From the NCBI GenBank assembly GCA_964610175.1, contig CAZSVE010000007.1, positions 1 to 60,838 on the forward strand: 60,838 bases of DNA. The letters run 5' to 3'. The translations under genes were made by a program, and so were the position numbers. The notes beneath the pieces are model-generated. The model worked only from the letters and a program-made list of their open reading frames with translations, searched no databases and was not told where the DNA came from. The stretch is from CAZSVE01 sp964610175 (GTDB lineage: Bacteria; Pseudomonadota; Gammaproteobacteria; HK1). Positions 8,820 to 17,213 of the stretch are shown here, in pieces (the stretch's first letter is position 1; each line of letters begins with the position of its first letter).

Positions 8820-9092
8820 ATGCCGACAGTAAAAGTACGAGAAAACGAATCTTTCGATGTGGCGATGCGGCGCTTCAAGCGCGCCTGCGAGAAGGCGGGA
8901 GTCCTTACCGAAGTGCGCCGCCGCGAGTTTTATGAAAAGCCAACCAGTGTTAGAAAGCGCAAAGCTGCGGCTGCAGTGAAGCGTCACCTCAAGAAAGTAG
9001 CCCGCGATTCCATGCGCCGCGCCGGCGGAACCATGCGAGGGCAACAATATCAACAGCCCGCGCGCCGCTTCGGGGCCGGGAACACGCGATAA
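8820..9092 (+). CDS. rpsU: 30S ribosomal protein S21
   Basis: A small-subunit protein involved in translation initiation. From the ATG at 8820 the sequence MPTVKVRENESFDVAMRRFK, then RACEKAGVLTEVRRREFYEKP, is textbook S21, with the basic tail RKRKAAAAVKRH. The product has 90 residues, about 20 more than the usual 71. The extra C-terminal part (RRAGGTMRGQQYQQPARRFG) is basic and Gln-rich. An in-frame ATG 57 bases upstream adds unrelated residues and is rejected. It opens the classic macromolecular-synthesis block rpsU-(yqeY)-dnaG-rpoD. A TTGACA at 8799 is too close to the ATG to be a usual -35 box. Confidence 0.93.
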   Translation: MPTVKVRENESFDVAMRRFKRACEKAGVLTEVRRREFYEKPTSVRKRKAAAAVKRHLKKVARDSMRRAGGTMRGQQYQQPARRFGAGNTR

Positions 9093-9137
9093 CCCTGCCC
9101 ATTTATCCCACTCCGACCAGCCGCCACCCGAACACTA

Positions 9138-9596
9138 ATGGCCAGCACCTTGAAACAACGCATTCAGGAAGATACCGCCGTGGCCATGAAAGCCAAGGAT
9201 AAAAGGCATCTCGGTGTTCTGCGGCTGGTGAGCGCCGCCATCAAACAGCAGGAAGTCGATAGCCGCACCGCGCTGGACGACGACGGGTTGATCGCCATCC
9301 TGGAAAAGATGCGAAAACAACGGCGGGATTCACGGGAGCAGTTCGAGAAAGGAGGACGTCCCGATCTCGCGGATCAGGAGGCATTCGAGATAGCGGTGAT
9401 CGAGGCGTACATGCCAACCCCTCTTACAGCAACTGAGATCGATCGCCTGCTAAGTGAGGTGATGGCAAAATCCGGCGCCGGATCCGTGAAGGATATGGGT
9501 AAGGTCATGTCCTTGTTGAGACCTCGCTTGCAAGGCCGAGCGGATATGGGCGCGGTGAGCGCGAAGGTGAAGGAAAGGCTCACCAAAATCCATTGA
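9138..9596 (+). CDS. yqeY: GatB/YqeY domain protein
   Basis: A 152-residue protein of the YqeY family, related to the tail domain of the amidotransferase subunit GatB. The N-terminal helix bundle (LKQRIQEDTAVAMKAKDKRH, then LGVLRLVSAAIKQQEVD) and the C-terminal three-helix part (YMPTPLTATEIDRLLSEVMA, then KDMGKVMSLLRPRLQGRADM) are both typical and full length. The role is uncertain; a tRNA-related function is usually suggested. It sits between rpsU and dnaG as in many gammaproteobacteria, 45 bases behind rpsU, and is probably in the same transcript. Confidence 0.9.
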   Translation: MASTLKQRIQEDTAVAMKAKDKRHLGVLRLVSAAIKQQEVDSRTALDDDGLIAILEKMRKQRRDSREQFEKGGRPDLADQEAFEIAVIEAYMPTPLTATEIDRLLSEVMAKSGAGSVKDMGKVMSLLRPRLQGRADMGAVSAKVKERLTKIH

Positions 9597-9666
9597 CTCT
9601 TGAACCGATTGGCCTTTTTCTGTCTTCCGAAAAGCGGATCTCTCCCTTGTATCGAAGGGTGGAAAT

Positions 9667-11472
9667 ATGCTGGGCCGTATTCCCCAATCGTTTGTCGACG
9701 GTCTTTTATCCCGAATCGATATCGTCGAGGTGATCGATGAGCATGTACCCCTCAAAAAAAGGGGTCGTGAGCATATCGCAAATTGTCCTTTCCACCATGA
9801 GAAGACTCCCTCATTTACTGTCAGCGGCACAAAACAGTTTTACCATTGTTTCGGCTGTGGGGCCCATGGATCGGCTATCGGTTTTCTCATGGAGTATGCG
9901 CGCATGGACTTCGTGGATGCGGTGCGTACCCTGGCCGAACGAATTGGTATGGAGGTACCGCGAGAGTCGGACGAGTCGGCGAGGGGCACGAATAACACGG
10001 ATGTGTCCTCCCTCTACGGGATCCTGGACGAGGTTGCCCGATTTTATCGACGACAGCTACAGACGCATCCACAAGCCCCCAAGGCCATCACCTATCTGAA
10101 GCATCGCCAGCTTGGCACGGAAATCATCTCCGAATTCGATATCGGCTACGCGCCACCCGGCTGGGATACGCTGCTACGGGCCTTCGGGAAAACACAAACG
10201 GCGCGTAGGCGATTGATCGAAGCAGGCCTTATTACCGCAAAAGATGGGAAAGAACCCTATGACAGATTACGGGATCGTATCGTATTTCCCATCCGGGATG
10301 GACGAGGGCGCACCATCGGTTTTGGCGGTCGTGTATTGGGAGAGGAAACGCCAAAGTACCTGAATACACCGGAAACACCTATATTTCATAAAGGTCGTGA
10401 ACTATACGGTCTATACCAGGCCCGGCAGGCATCCCGCACGTTATCACGCCTCCTGGTCGTCGAAGGATACATGGACGTGGTTGCCCTGGCGGAGCAGGGA
10501 GTTCGATACGCAGTGGCGACACTGGGTACGGCGACTACCGCCACTCACCTTAATCGTCTTTACCGCACCGTACCGGAGGTTGCCTTTTGCTTCGATGCCG
10601 ATACCGCCGGGCGCAAAGCCGCGTGGCGTGCCTTGGAGACGACACTTCCCTTGTTGCGGGATGGACGGCAGGCCTCGTTTATGTTCCTACCCGAAGGGGA
10701 AGATCCAGACAGCTTCATCGGAAAAGTCGGACGAGATGCCTTCGAGGCCGAGCTATCGAGGGCTACCAGCCTTGCCGGTTTTCTTTTCGAACACCTGCTC
10801 GCACAGGTGGATAGATCGACCCTGGATGGCAAGGCGCGCCTTGTGGAGCTGGCCAAACCGCTACTTTCACGATTACCACCCGGGGCTTTTCGGGAACTTT
10901 GTCTATCCCACCTGAGTGATCTATCAGGCCTGGAACGCACGAATCTAGACGCACAACTTGCAGGGAAATCGGAACCAACGCGGCTCCAGAATCAGCGCCG
11001 GAGCCGAAGCACGAATATGGGAAGAACAAGCGTGGTCAGGAAACCGGGCTCACGGGTGGCACCTTCGTTGATGCGCAAGATCATTTCATTGTTATTGCAC
11101 AATCCATGCGTGGCAAGACCTGCCATCGATGAGGCACGCCTGCGTACATTGGCACTGCCGGGTATCCCATTATTGGTAGAGATACTTGATGTACTCGCAA
11201 AATGCCCCAATATTTCTACCGGTGGGCTCATCGAGCATTTCCGAGACAAAGAATCCGGGGTGCATCTTGCGAAACTGGCCGCGCAAGGATCGCCACTGCT
11301 CGTTGAAGGATTGGAAAGGGAGTTGTCGGACGCATTCGATAAACTATGGCGGCTTTGGGAAGAACAACGCTACGAGCATCTTATCCAGAAGTCCATGGAA
11401 TCCCCGCTGAACGAAGAGGAAAAGCGGGAGTTCTCTCGTCTGCTGCGCCATACCGTGGCACCGGAGGCATGA
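9667..11472 (+). CDS. dnaG: DNA primase
   Basis: A 601-residue primase that makes RNA primers at the replication fork. The N-terminal zinc-binding domain has Cys40, His43, Cys61 and Cys64 (NCPFHHEKTPSF, YHCFGCGAHG). The RNA-polymerase basic motif RDRIVFPIRDGRGRTIGFGG follows near residue 205. The TOPRIM domain starts at LLVVEGYMDVVAL near residue 260, with catalytic acids in EGYMD and FDADTAGRKAAW. The C-terminal helicase-binding domain (after about residue 440) is divergent, as is normal. The ATG at 9667 follows GGGTGGAAAT. It is co-directional with yqeY, 70 bases apart. Confidence 0.95.
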   Translation: MLGRIPQSFVDGLLSRIDIVEVIDEHVPLKKRGREHIANCPFHHEKTPSFTVSGTKQFYHCFGCGAHGSAIGFLMEYARMDFVDAVRTLAERIGMEVPRESDESARGTNNTDVSSLYGILDEVARFYRRQLQTHPQAPKAITYLKHRQLGTEIISEFDIGYAPPGWDTLLRAFGKTQTARRRLIEAGLITAKDGKEPYDRLRDRIVFPIRDGRGRTIGFGGRVLGEETPKYLNTPETPIFHKGRELYGLYQARQASRTLSRLLVVEGYMDVVALAEQGVRYAVATLGTATTATHLNRLYRTVPEVAFCFDADTAGRKAAWRALETTLPLLRDGRQASFMFLPEGEDPDSFIGKVGRDAFEAELSRATSLAGFLFEHLLAQVDRSTLDGKARLVELAKPLLSRLPPGAFRELCLSHLSDLSGLERTNLDAQLAGKSEPTRLQNQRRSRSTNMGRTSVVRKPGSRVAPSLMRKIISLLLHNPCVARPAIDEARLRTLALPGIPLLVEILDVLAKCPNISTGGLIEHFRDKESGVHLAKLAAQGSPLLVEGLERELSDAFDKLWRLWEEQRYEHLIQKSMESPLNEEEKREFSRLLRHTVAPEA

Positions 11473-11540
11473 AGCTCCATCGCAAGTTGCCATGAAAGTG
11501 TACCGTACGCAGCAATGATCGTATTTCGACTTCCCTTTTG

Positions 11541-11650
11541 ATTTGTTTGTTTCCCGCTCAGCTTCGCAAATGAGTCAAGTTTTACGAAACGCCAGTTTTG
11601 CTTTACCGATACAAATCATGTTTCATCGGTTCGAGCACAGGCTTCGCTGG
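11541..11650 (-). repeat. R1 repeat
   Basis: Full copy. The stem is CGAAAC-GCCA-GTTTTG with one G-T pair. It ends in GGCTTCGCTGG on the plus strand. Confidence 0.8.
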
Positions 11651-11788
11651 TCCCTTCTCTGGAGAATCTTCGACAAAACGATCAAAAAAATTCTCACTGA
11701 TTCCCAGGGGCAAGCGTAGGAACGCTTTTCCGAAAGCTGTGACTTTACATGATCCACGCTCCCAAGCTGGCTTGGGAGCGAGCGAGGA

Positions 11789-11910
11789 TTTTTGGTTCCG
11801 GCGATGTCGGGTTGGATATCGGAAAGACGAAAATCCCGAGAGAACCGCGTGCGCCAGGGCCGACCCCGCTTCAGTCCTGGCGCGAAAGCGAAGCGTGAAC
11901 GTGTCGTTCT
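11789..11910 (+). repeat. R2 repeat
   Basis: The stem GCGCCAGG/CCTGGCGC differs from the 8667 copy on both arms (A to G and T to C), keeping the pairing. The upstream part carries TTTGGTTCCGGCGATGTCGG. Confidence 0.8.
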
Positions 11911-12241
11911 CGGGATTGGCAAATCCCCGGCATGATCTGCTTCTTTCCCGAAAGCCCTGAATAAAATACTCTGCCTTGATGGAGAGACACGATGGAAAAT
12001 TCGCGATCACAAAATCATGGTTCTTTCTTTCCATCGAAGTCGAGATTCGAGCATGGCTTTCATCCTCGGACCAACCAGCTCGGGTCTTCAACCGGGCCAG
12101 ACCTTTCCCTTGCGTCAATTATGTTTTACATCCGCTGTCATCGGTTGATTCGGGATCGGCGAAAATCCCGAATTCCGACCTGATGGCACCGCTCAATGGT
12201 ATCCTCGCGTGTTACTTACCAATAGAGAAAATCAAAGAATC

Positions 12242-14131
12242 ATGGATCTCGACCAGCAACAATCTCAGCTCAAATTACTGATTGCAAAAGGGAAAGATCA
12301 GGGCTATCTAACCTATCACGAAGTCAATGACCATCTGCCGGAAGGGATTGTGGATCCGGAACAGATAGAGGACATCATCAGCGTGATCAACGATATGGGC
12401 ATTTCCGTGCACGAAGTGCCCCCTGATGCCGATGCATTGATGCTGTTGGAAAATGCTGTCGAACCCGATGAAGACGATGCCGAGGAAGCCGCGGCGGCCC
12501 TGGCGAACCTGGACAGTGAATTCGGACGAACCACCGACCCGGTACGTATGTACATGCGTGAGATGGGTACAGTGGATCTATTGACGCGCCAGGGTGAAAT
12601 CAAAATCGCAAAGCGCATCGAAGAAGGCCTGGGACAATCCCTGGCGGCTCTCTCCAGTTATCCCCATACCGTTTTGGAGTTACTCAACGAGTATCGAAAG
12701 GTCATCGACGGAGAAGCCAAGCTTGGGGATCTGATTATCGGATTCGCCAACAAGGAAGCCGAGGAAGAACAGGACATCATATTGGAAGAGGTCGACAAGG
12801 AAGGGCTTCCCGAGGAAGAGGAAGTAGCATTGGTTTCCAATGATGAACAGGATGATGAAGAAACCGAAGTCGATCGGGTCGATGTCCAGGGAGACCAGCG
12901 CGACGAAGAAAGCATCGACAATGGTCCGGATCCGGAGGAAGTACGTATCCGGTGTGAAGAGATCGAGACGCTGTACGAGAAGTTTTGCAAGCTGACGGCG
13001 CGTTATGGCTCATTGGATTCTCGTTGCGCGAAATGTCGCGAAGAATTCGCCGCTCGAATCCAGGATATCAAACTATCTCCCAAACTCATTGAACGTCTGA
13101 CGGAAAACCTGCGCATCGTCGTCGAACAAATTCGTGGTTACGAACGGGCCATCATGAATATCTGTGTCAGGGAGGCGAGAATGCCGCACAAGGATTTTGT
13201 AGCGACATTCCCAAGCAAAGAGACCGATCCCGATTGGGTCGATGAATTCGTGCAAAAGAACCTCCCCTACGCTCCATCGCTCGTTGAACACGCGCAGGAA
13301 ATACAGCGATTGCAAAACAGGCTCGCTGTCCTGGAAAGGGAATGCATGCTTACCATCAGCGAGATCAAGGATATAAACCGCCAAATGTCCATTGGAGAGG
13401 CAAAAGCGCTTCGAGCGAAAAAGGAAATGGTGGAAGCCAACCTCCGACTCGTCATTTCCATCGCCAAGAAGTACACCAACAGGGGACTGCAATTTTTGGA
13501 CCTCATCCAGGAAGGAAACATCGGTTTGATGAAAGCAGTCGATAAATTCGAATATCGGCGCGGATACAAGTTTTCCACGTATGCCACCTGGTGGATTCGA
13601 CAGGCCATCACGCGTTCAATCGCCGATCAAGCCCGAACTATCCGTATTCCGGTGCATATGATCGAAACCATCAACAAACTCAACCGAATTTCGCGCCAAA
13701 TCCTTCAGGAAATGGGGCGGGAACCTACACCGGAAGAGCTTGCCGCGCGGATGGAAATGCCGGAAGATAAAGTTCGAAAGGTGCTCAAAATCGCAAAAGA
13801 ACCCATCTCCATGGAGACCCCCATCGGAGACGATGAAGATACACATTTGGGAGACTTCATCGAAGATGCGCACGTTACCTCCCCCAGCGACTCCGCCACC
13901 TTCTGGGGGCTGAGAGAAGCGACCCAGAGCGTACTTTCCGGACTTACGCCGCGCGAGGCCAAGGTACTGCGTATGCGCTTCGGAATCGAGATGAATACCG
14001 ATCACACATTGGAGGAAGTCGGCAAACAATTCGATGTAACCCGCGAGCGCATTCGTCAAATCGAAGCAAAGGCATTGCGCAAACTACGCCATCCTAGCCG
14101 ATCCGATCATCTCCGTAGTTTTCTCGATTGA
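12242..14131 (+). CDS. rpoD: primary RNA polymerase sigma factor (sigma-70)
   Basis: A 629-residue housekeeping sigma factor that directs RNA polymerase to vegetative promoters. From 12242 (MDLDQQQSQLKLLIAKGKDQ) the region 1.1 aligns with the E. coli start, so the in-frame ATG 33 bases upstream is not used. Region 1.2 (DPVRMYMREMGTVDLLTRQG) is followed by the acidic non-conserved insert (residues about 180-240, very Glu/Asp-rich) typical of gammaproteobacteria. Regions 2.3-2.4 contain RGYKFSTYATWWIRQAITR. Region 3 follows, then region 4.2 (TLEEVGKQFDVTRERIRQIE) and the FLD end. It closes the rpsU-dnaG-rpoD block. Confidence 0.97.
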   Translation: MDLDQQQSQLKLLIAKGKDQGYLTYHEVNDHLPEGIVDPEQIEDIISVINDMGISVHEVPPDADALMLLENAVEPDEDDAEEAAAALANLDSEFGRTTDPVRMYMREMGTVDLLTRQGEIKIAKRIEEGLGQSLAALSSYPHTVLELLNEYRKVIDGEAKLGDLIIGFANKEAEEEQDIILEEVDKEGLPEEEEVALVSNDEQDDEETEVDRVDVQGDQRDEESIDNGPDPEEVRIRCEEIETLYEKFCKLTARYGSLDSRCAKCREEFAARIQDIKLSPKLIERLTENLRIVVEQIRGYERAIMNICVREARMPHKDFVATFPSKETDPDWVDEFVQKNLPYAPSLVEHAQEIQRLQNRLAVLERECMLTISEIKDINRQMSIGEAKALRAKKEMVEANLRLVISIAKKYTNRGLQFLDLIQEGNIGLMKAVDKFEYRRGYKFSTYATWWIRQAITRSIADQARTIRIPVHMIETINKLNRISRQILQEMGREPTPEELAARMEMPEDKVRKVLKIAKEPISMETPIGDDEDTHLGDFIEDAHVTSPSDSATFWGLREATQSVLSGLTPREAKVLRMRFGIEMNTDHTLEEVGKQFDVTRERIRQIEAKALRKLRHPSRSDHLRSFLD

Positions 14132-14200
14132 TTGCCCATTAGCGAGAAGCTATTGCGCTGGATTTGGCTCCGTGGTACAACAGTATTCGATGCTGGAGTC

Positions 14201-14277
<77 letters not shown>

Positions 14278-14285
14278 AATCGATA

Positions 14286-14333
14286 CTTGGCAAGGCTTTG
14301 CTTCGAGCCGATGAAGCATGATTTGGTATCGAG
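14286..14333 (+). repeat. R1 fragment directly behind tRNA-Ile2
   Basis: Only the first half of R1 is present (CTTGGCAAGGCTTTGCTTCG, then GCCGATGAAGCATGATTTGG), co-oriented with the tRNA. Confidence 0.65.
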
Positions 14334-14342
14334 AGCCATAAA

Positions 14343-14735
14343 TCACAATAGTTTCAAAGCGCCAATCACCAAAAATGCAGCGCTCATGGTGATGCCAAAA
14401 GACCAGATCATGAATCGGTCGATACGCTTGGTTAGCATGTCGAAGCGACTGTTCATATCCTCGAAGCGACCGTTCATATCCTCGAAGCGACCGTTCATAT
14501 CCTCGAAGCGCTTGTCTATCATTTCGAAGCGCTTTTCCATGAGGTCGAAACCCTGCTTCATCAATTCCCGTTGATGCTTGAGTTCTTCCTCTACCCGGAC
14601 CATTCTTTCCCGAAGTTCGATCTCATATACTGCTGGCGGTTTGGCAAGGCTTTTTTCGGCGAGCCATTCGCCCATGTGGGCACGCACATGTTCCGAGATC
14701 TCTTCCAGAGTCAGTTGTTGATTTACAGCGGACAT
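14343..14735 (-). CDS. small coiled-coil protein with C-terminal membrane anchor
   Basis: 130 residues, no named family recognised. Residues 1-45 are a mixed helix (LTLEEISEHVRAHMGEWLAE). Residues 45-105 form a long coiled coil with a seven-residue repeat RFEDMNG repeated three times, encoded by near-identical 21-base units at 14446-14508. Residues 108-130 (MIWSFGITMSAAFLVIGALK) form a single membrane helix. It could be a membrane-tethered scaffold; no function is inferred. An R2 repeat ends 49 bases upstream of its start. The uncharged 3' end overlaps nothing, and its stop faces the tRNA gene. Confidence 0.6.
   Translation of the reverse strand: MSAVNQQLTLEEISEHVRAHMGEWLAEKSLAKPPAVYEIELRERMVRVEEELKHQRELMKQGFDLMEKRFEMIDKRFEDMNGRFEDMNGRFEDMNSRFDMLTKRIDRFMIWSFGITMSAAFLVIGALKLL
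14446..14508 (-). repeat. 21-base tandem repeat inside the coiled-coil gene
   Basis: Three units of TCCTCGAAGCGACCGTTCATA (on the plus strand, with small changes) encode RFEDMNG heptads. The number of units could vary between strains by slippage. Confidence 0.8.
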
Positions 14736-14784
14736 ATCGTTTCGTGATTTTCTGTCAAGTTTCCAGGTTGCGTGAGATTCTTGG

Positions 14785-14879
14785 AGAACATATTGGCGTT
14801 TCGCGTCAAGACCAAAGCGGGATCGGTCTTGGCGTGTGCACCGGTTTTCTTGGGATGGGGGTTTTCATTTTTCCAATAC
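14785..14879 (-). repeat. R2 repeat upstream of the coiled-coil gene
   Basis: Read on the minus strand it has CGCCAAGACC paired with GGTCTTGACG. This is longer than in other copies, with a changed but still paired sequence. It ends in CGCCAATATGTTCT, 49 bases before the ATG at 14735. Confidence 0.75.
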
Positions 14880-15025
14880 TTTGAAAGTGCGGAATATAAT
14901 GCCCCTTTGGAGTAGATCTTTGGAGAGTTTTGTTTCTCCGATACGCGAACATCCCGATTCAGGGAATCCCACCATAGCCTTTATCCACTCACAAATCAAA
15001 ATTCCAGCGAAGCTTCGGTAGACGA

Positions 15026-15120
15026 ATTATTCTGCTTATTTCCCTCTCATCATTCGCAAATGAATCCAACTTCACAAAACAGTAATTCGGCTTCAGTTAC
15101 ATGAAACAGCAAGCGCTCTT
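15026..15120 (-). repeat. diverged R1 repeat upstream of tolC-like gene
   Basis: Recognisable by TTATTTCCCTCTCATCATTC and CAAATGAATCCAACTTCAC; the distal end has decayed. The spacer 14736-15146 holds nothing else supported. Confidence 0.5.
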
Positions 15121-15146
15121 TCATCCGGGGTGCTGGAATCCACTAC

Positions 15147-16526
15147 ATGACCGTTAATACCGAGTCACGCTCCTTCGGCCCGAGGCAAAGATTTGTTGGA
15201 TATCCCCCGAACCTCCTAATTGCTGGTTTGGCTCCGATCCTATTTTTGTTGTCTTCTTCGGTATCCATGGCGGACGGTCTATGGGAGATCTATGTCTTGG
15301 CCATGGAGAATGATGCGGAATATCGAGGCGCGGTGGCGGCCAATCGGGCAAGTCAGGAATTGGCCCCTCAGGCTCGGGCGTCCCTGTTGCCGAATATAAA
15401 ATTGAGCGTTTCCGCAGCGAAGAAGGATGAGGAGTCACGGAGGGGGATCATGCGGAGGAGGGGGCGATATTTTTTTACCGAGAAGGGGTTCGATCTGACC
15501 ATTACCCAACCCATCTATCACAAGGAGTCCTGGGTGCAACTGGATAAGGCGAAGATGGGTATGAAGCAGGCGGATTTTACCCTGGCACTTGCCCGCCAGA
15601 AGTTGATTATTCGGATGGCGAAGCGTTATTTCGATGTGTTGCGGGCCATGGACGGTGTGGTCTTTGCGCAAGCGGAGGAGAAGGCGGCGAAGACGCAATT
15701 GCGTCAGGCGCGGCAACGGTTCGACGTTGGACTTATCGCCATTACGGATGTCCAGGAGGCCAGGGCGGGGTCCGATATCGCGGTGGCGCGGAGCGTCGAT
15801 GCGAAGATCGAGCTGGATAATGCCAATGAGGCCCTGCGGGAAGTGACAGGGGAGTATCCGGTGAGCCTCGATACCCTGGGGAAGGAGATGCAGCTGGTGT
15901 TTCCGGAGCCCAATGATGTGGCGCGTTGGATGGAGGTCGCCCTGGAGGGGAACCTGGAGCTGGCAGTAAGCGGCCAGGCCGAAAAGGTGGCCATGGCCGA
16001 GATCCAGCGCATAAAGGCGAAGCATCTGCCGAGGCTCGATCTGGTGGGGGCGCACAATCGCGCATCCACCGGCGGTGGTCAGTATGGGCATATCGATACC
16101 AGGATATCGAGCGTTATGCTGCAGTTGAATCTTCCGATCTACGAAGGGGGACTTGTCGTATCTCAGTCCCGAGAGGCGATGCACCGCCATCGTCAAGCGG
16201 TGGAGGATTTGGTTAGGGTGAGGCGCGGCGTGGAGCGGAAGACGCGCGATGCATTTCTGGGCGTGGTATCCGGGGTCTCGCGCGTCAAGGCATTACGACA
16301 GGCGCTGCAATCCACGGAAATCGCCCTCGATGCCACCAGGAAGGGGTTTCAGGTGGGGATGCGGACCTCGCTGGATGTGTTGAATTTTCAACGCGATATG
16401 TTTCGCGCAAAGCGGGATTATGCGAGCGCCAGATATGATTATCTCCTGGATATGTTGCACCTGAAGCAAGCGGCGGGCACCTTGTCGGAGAAGGATGTCG
16501 CCGCGGTAGACGCGTGGCTCGAGTAG
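15147..16526 (+). CDS. tolC: TolC family outer-membrane efflux/secretion channel
   Basis: A 459-residue protein that would trimerise into an outer-membrane beta-barrel with a periplasmic helical tunnel. An N-terminal hydrophobic stretch (ANLL..LAPILFLLSSSVSMA, residues 22-42) is a signal peptide cleaved near MADGLWE. The family opening DGLWEIYVLAMENDAEYRGA follows. Two internal repeats each carry the helix-strand-helix pattern; the second ends with KGFQVGMRTSLDVLNFQRDM, the classic TolC C-terminal repeat. It lacks the long C-terminal tail of E. coli TolC. With the HlyD-like gene at 17214-18635 it would form part of a type I secretion system. The matching ABC ATPase is not in the window. Confidence 0.9.
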   Translation: MTVNTESRSFGPRQRFVGYPPNLLIAGLAPILFLLSSSVSMADGLWEIYVLAMENDAEYRGAVAANRASQELAPQARASLLPNIKLSVSAAKKDEESRRGIMRRRGRYFFTEKGFDLTITQPIYHKESWVQLDKAKMGMKQADFTLALARQKLIIRMAKRYFDVLRAMDGVVFAQAEEKAAKTQLRQARQRFDVGLIAITDVQEARAGSDIAVARSVDAKIELDNANEALREVTGEYPVSLDTLGKEMQLVFPEPNDVARWMEVALEGNLELAVSGQAEKVAMAEIQRIKAKHLPRLDLVGAHNRASTGGGQYGHIDTRISSVMLQLNLPIYEGGLVVSQSREAMHRHRQAVEDLVRVRRGVERKTRDAFLGVVSGVSRVKALRQALQSTEIALDATRKGFQVGMRTSLDVLNFQRDMFRAKRDYASARYDYLLDMLHLKQAAGTLSEKDVAAVDAWLE

Positions 16527-16562
16527 CTGGCGTGGCGTATCGTGCATTTTACCTTCTTATCT

Positions 16563-17096
16563 TTACCATTTGCGCGCATGGAAACCCTCGGGGGCAGTCA
16601 GCTGGAATATCTCGTCCCGGATGGACGCCGTCAGGAAACCCACCTCCCGCGTCTTCTCCGCAACACCCCAGTCCCAGTCCACGCCCGCGAGAATCCCGAT
16701 TATCTCCTTGTTTTCGTGCTCGGGATAGAGTTCGCGAAAGCGCTCCATGATGTTTTGCAGCTGCCGGATGGCTTCCATCTTCACTCGGCTTTTCACCTCC
16801 ACTACCACCGCGCGGTTGATATCGGCGTTGGCGTAGGCCAAGACATCGATCTGGATTTCCTCGCTATTCTTGCGGATGCGCACCCGGGGCATGATAAAGG
16901 TCATGCCGAATTGCTCAGTCAAGATGCGCTCCATGGAAGGCAGGGCCATACCTTCGGTGAAATAGCCGAACTTGTCGCCCAGGCCGCCGATCTGACGCCC
17001 GAGTTCCTTGATTTGCCGGTCGGTTTCCTTGAAGCGGCGGTCGGTTTCCTGAAACAGGGAGAGTACTTCTTCATAGGTAATGGTGCTCATAGGCAT
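16563..17096 (-). CDS. PD-(D/E)XK nuclease-fold protein with coiled-coil start (DUF3782 type)
   Basis: 177 residues. The first 45 residues form an amphipathic coiled coil with RRFKETDRQIKELGRQIGGL. Residues 55-150 are a small restriction-endonuclease-like fold. The motif IDVLAYANADINRAVVVEVK supplies the D..E-x-K triad near residues 86-103. Proteins of this make-up are common in multicopy in bacteria rich in mobile DNA and are probably DNA-acting, but no role is proven. It sits between tolC (convergent) and hlyD (same strand), with no sign of involvement in secretion. AGGA lies just ahead of the ATG; a second ATG two codons later is possible. Confidence 0.75.
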   Translation of the reverse strand: MPMSTITYEEVLSLFQETDRRFKETDRQIKELGRQIGGLGDKFGYFTEGMALPSMERILTEQFGMTFIMPRVRIRKNSEEIQIDVLAYANADINRAVVVEVKSRVKMEAIRQLQNIMERFRELYPEHENKEIIGILAGVDWDWGVAEKTREVGFLTASIRDEIFQLTAPEGFHARKW

Positions 17097-17213
17097 TATT
17101 CCTCGGGTGGGTGATTTTCAGGGAGTATAGCGCAATCGGCAAGAAAGATGATTTCCCGTCCGGGATACCGGGGATCATGGTTCTCTGATGCCCTGGTTCG
17201 GAGACGTCGGGGA

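Larger units (their letters stand above)
11473..12241. other. repeat-filled spacer between dnaG and rpoD
   Basis: A 769-base spacer, unusually long for this operon. It holds an R1 repeat (11541-11650), a segment shared with 43139-43345 (GGAGAATCTTCGACAAAACG), and an R2 repeat (11789-11910). No supported ORF is present. rpoD probably has its own promoter in the last 200 bases. Confidence 0.65.
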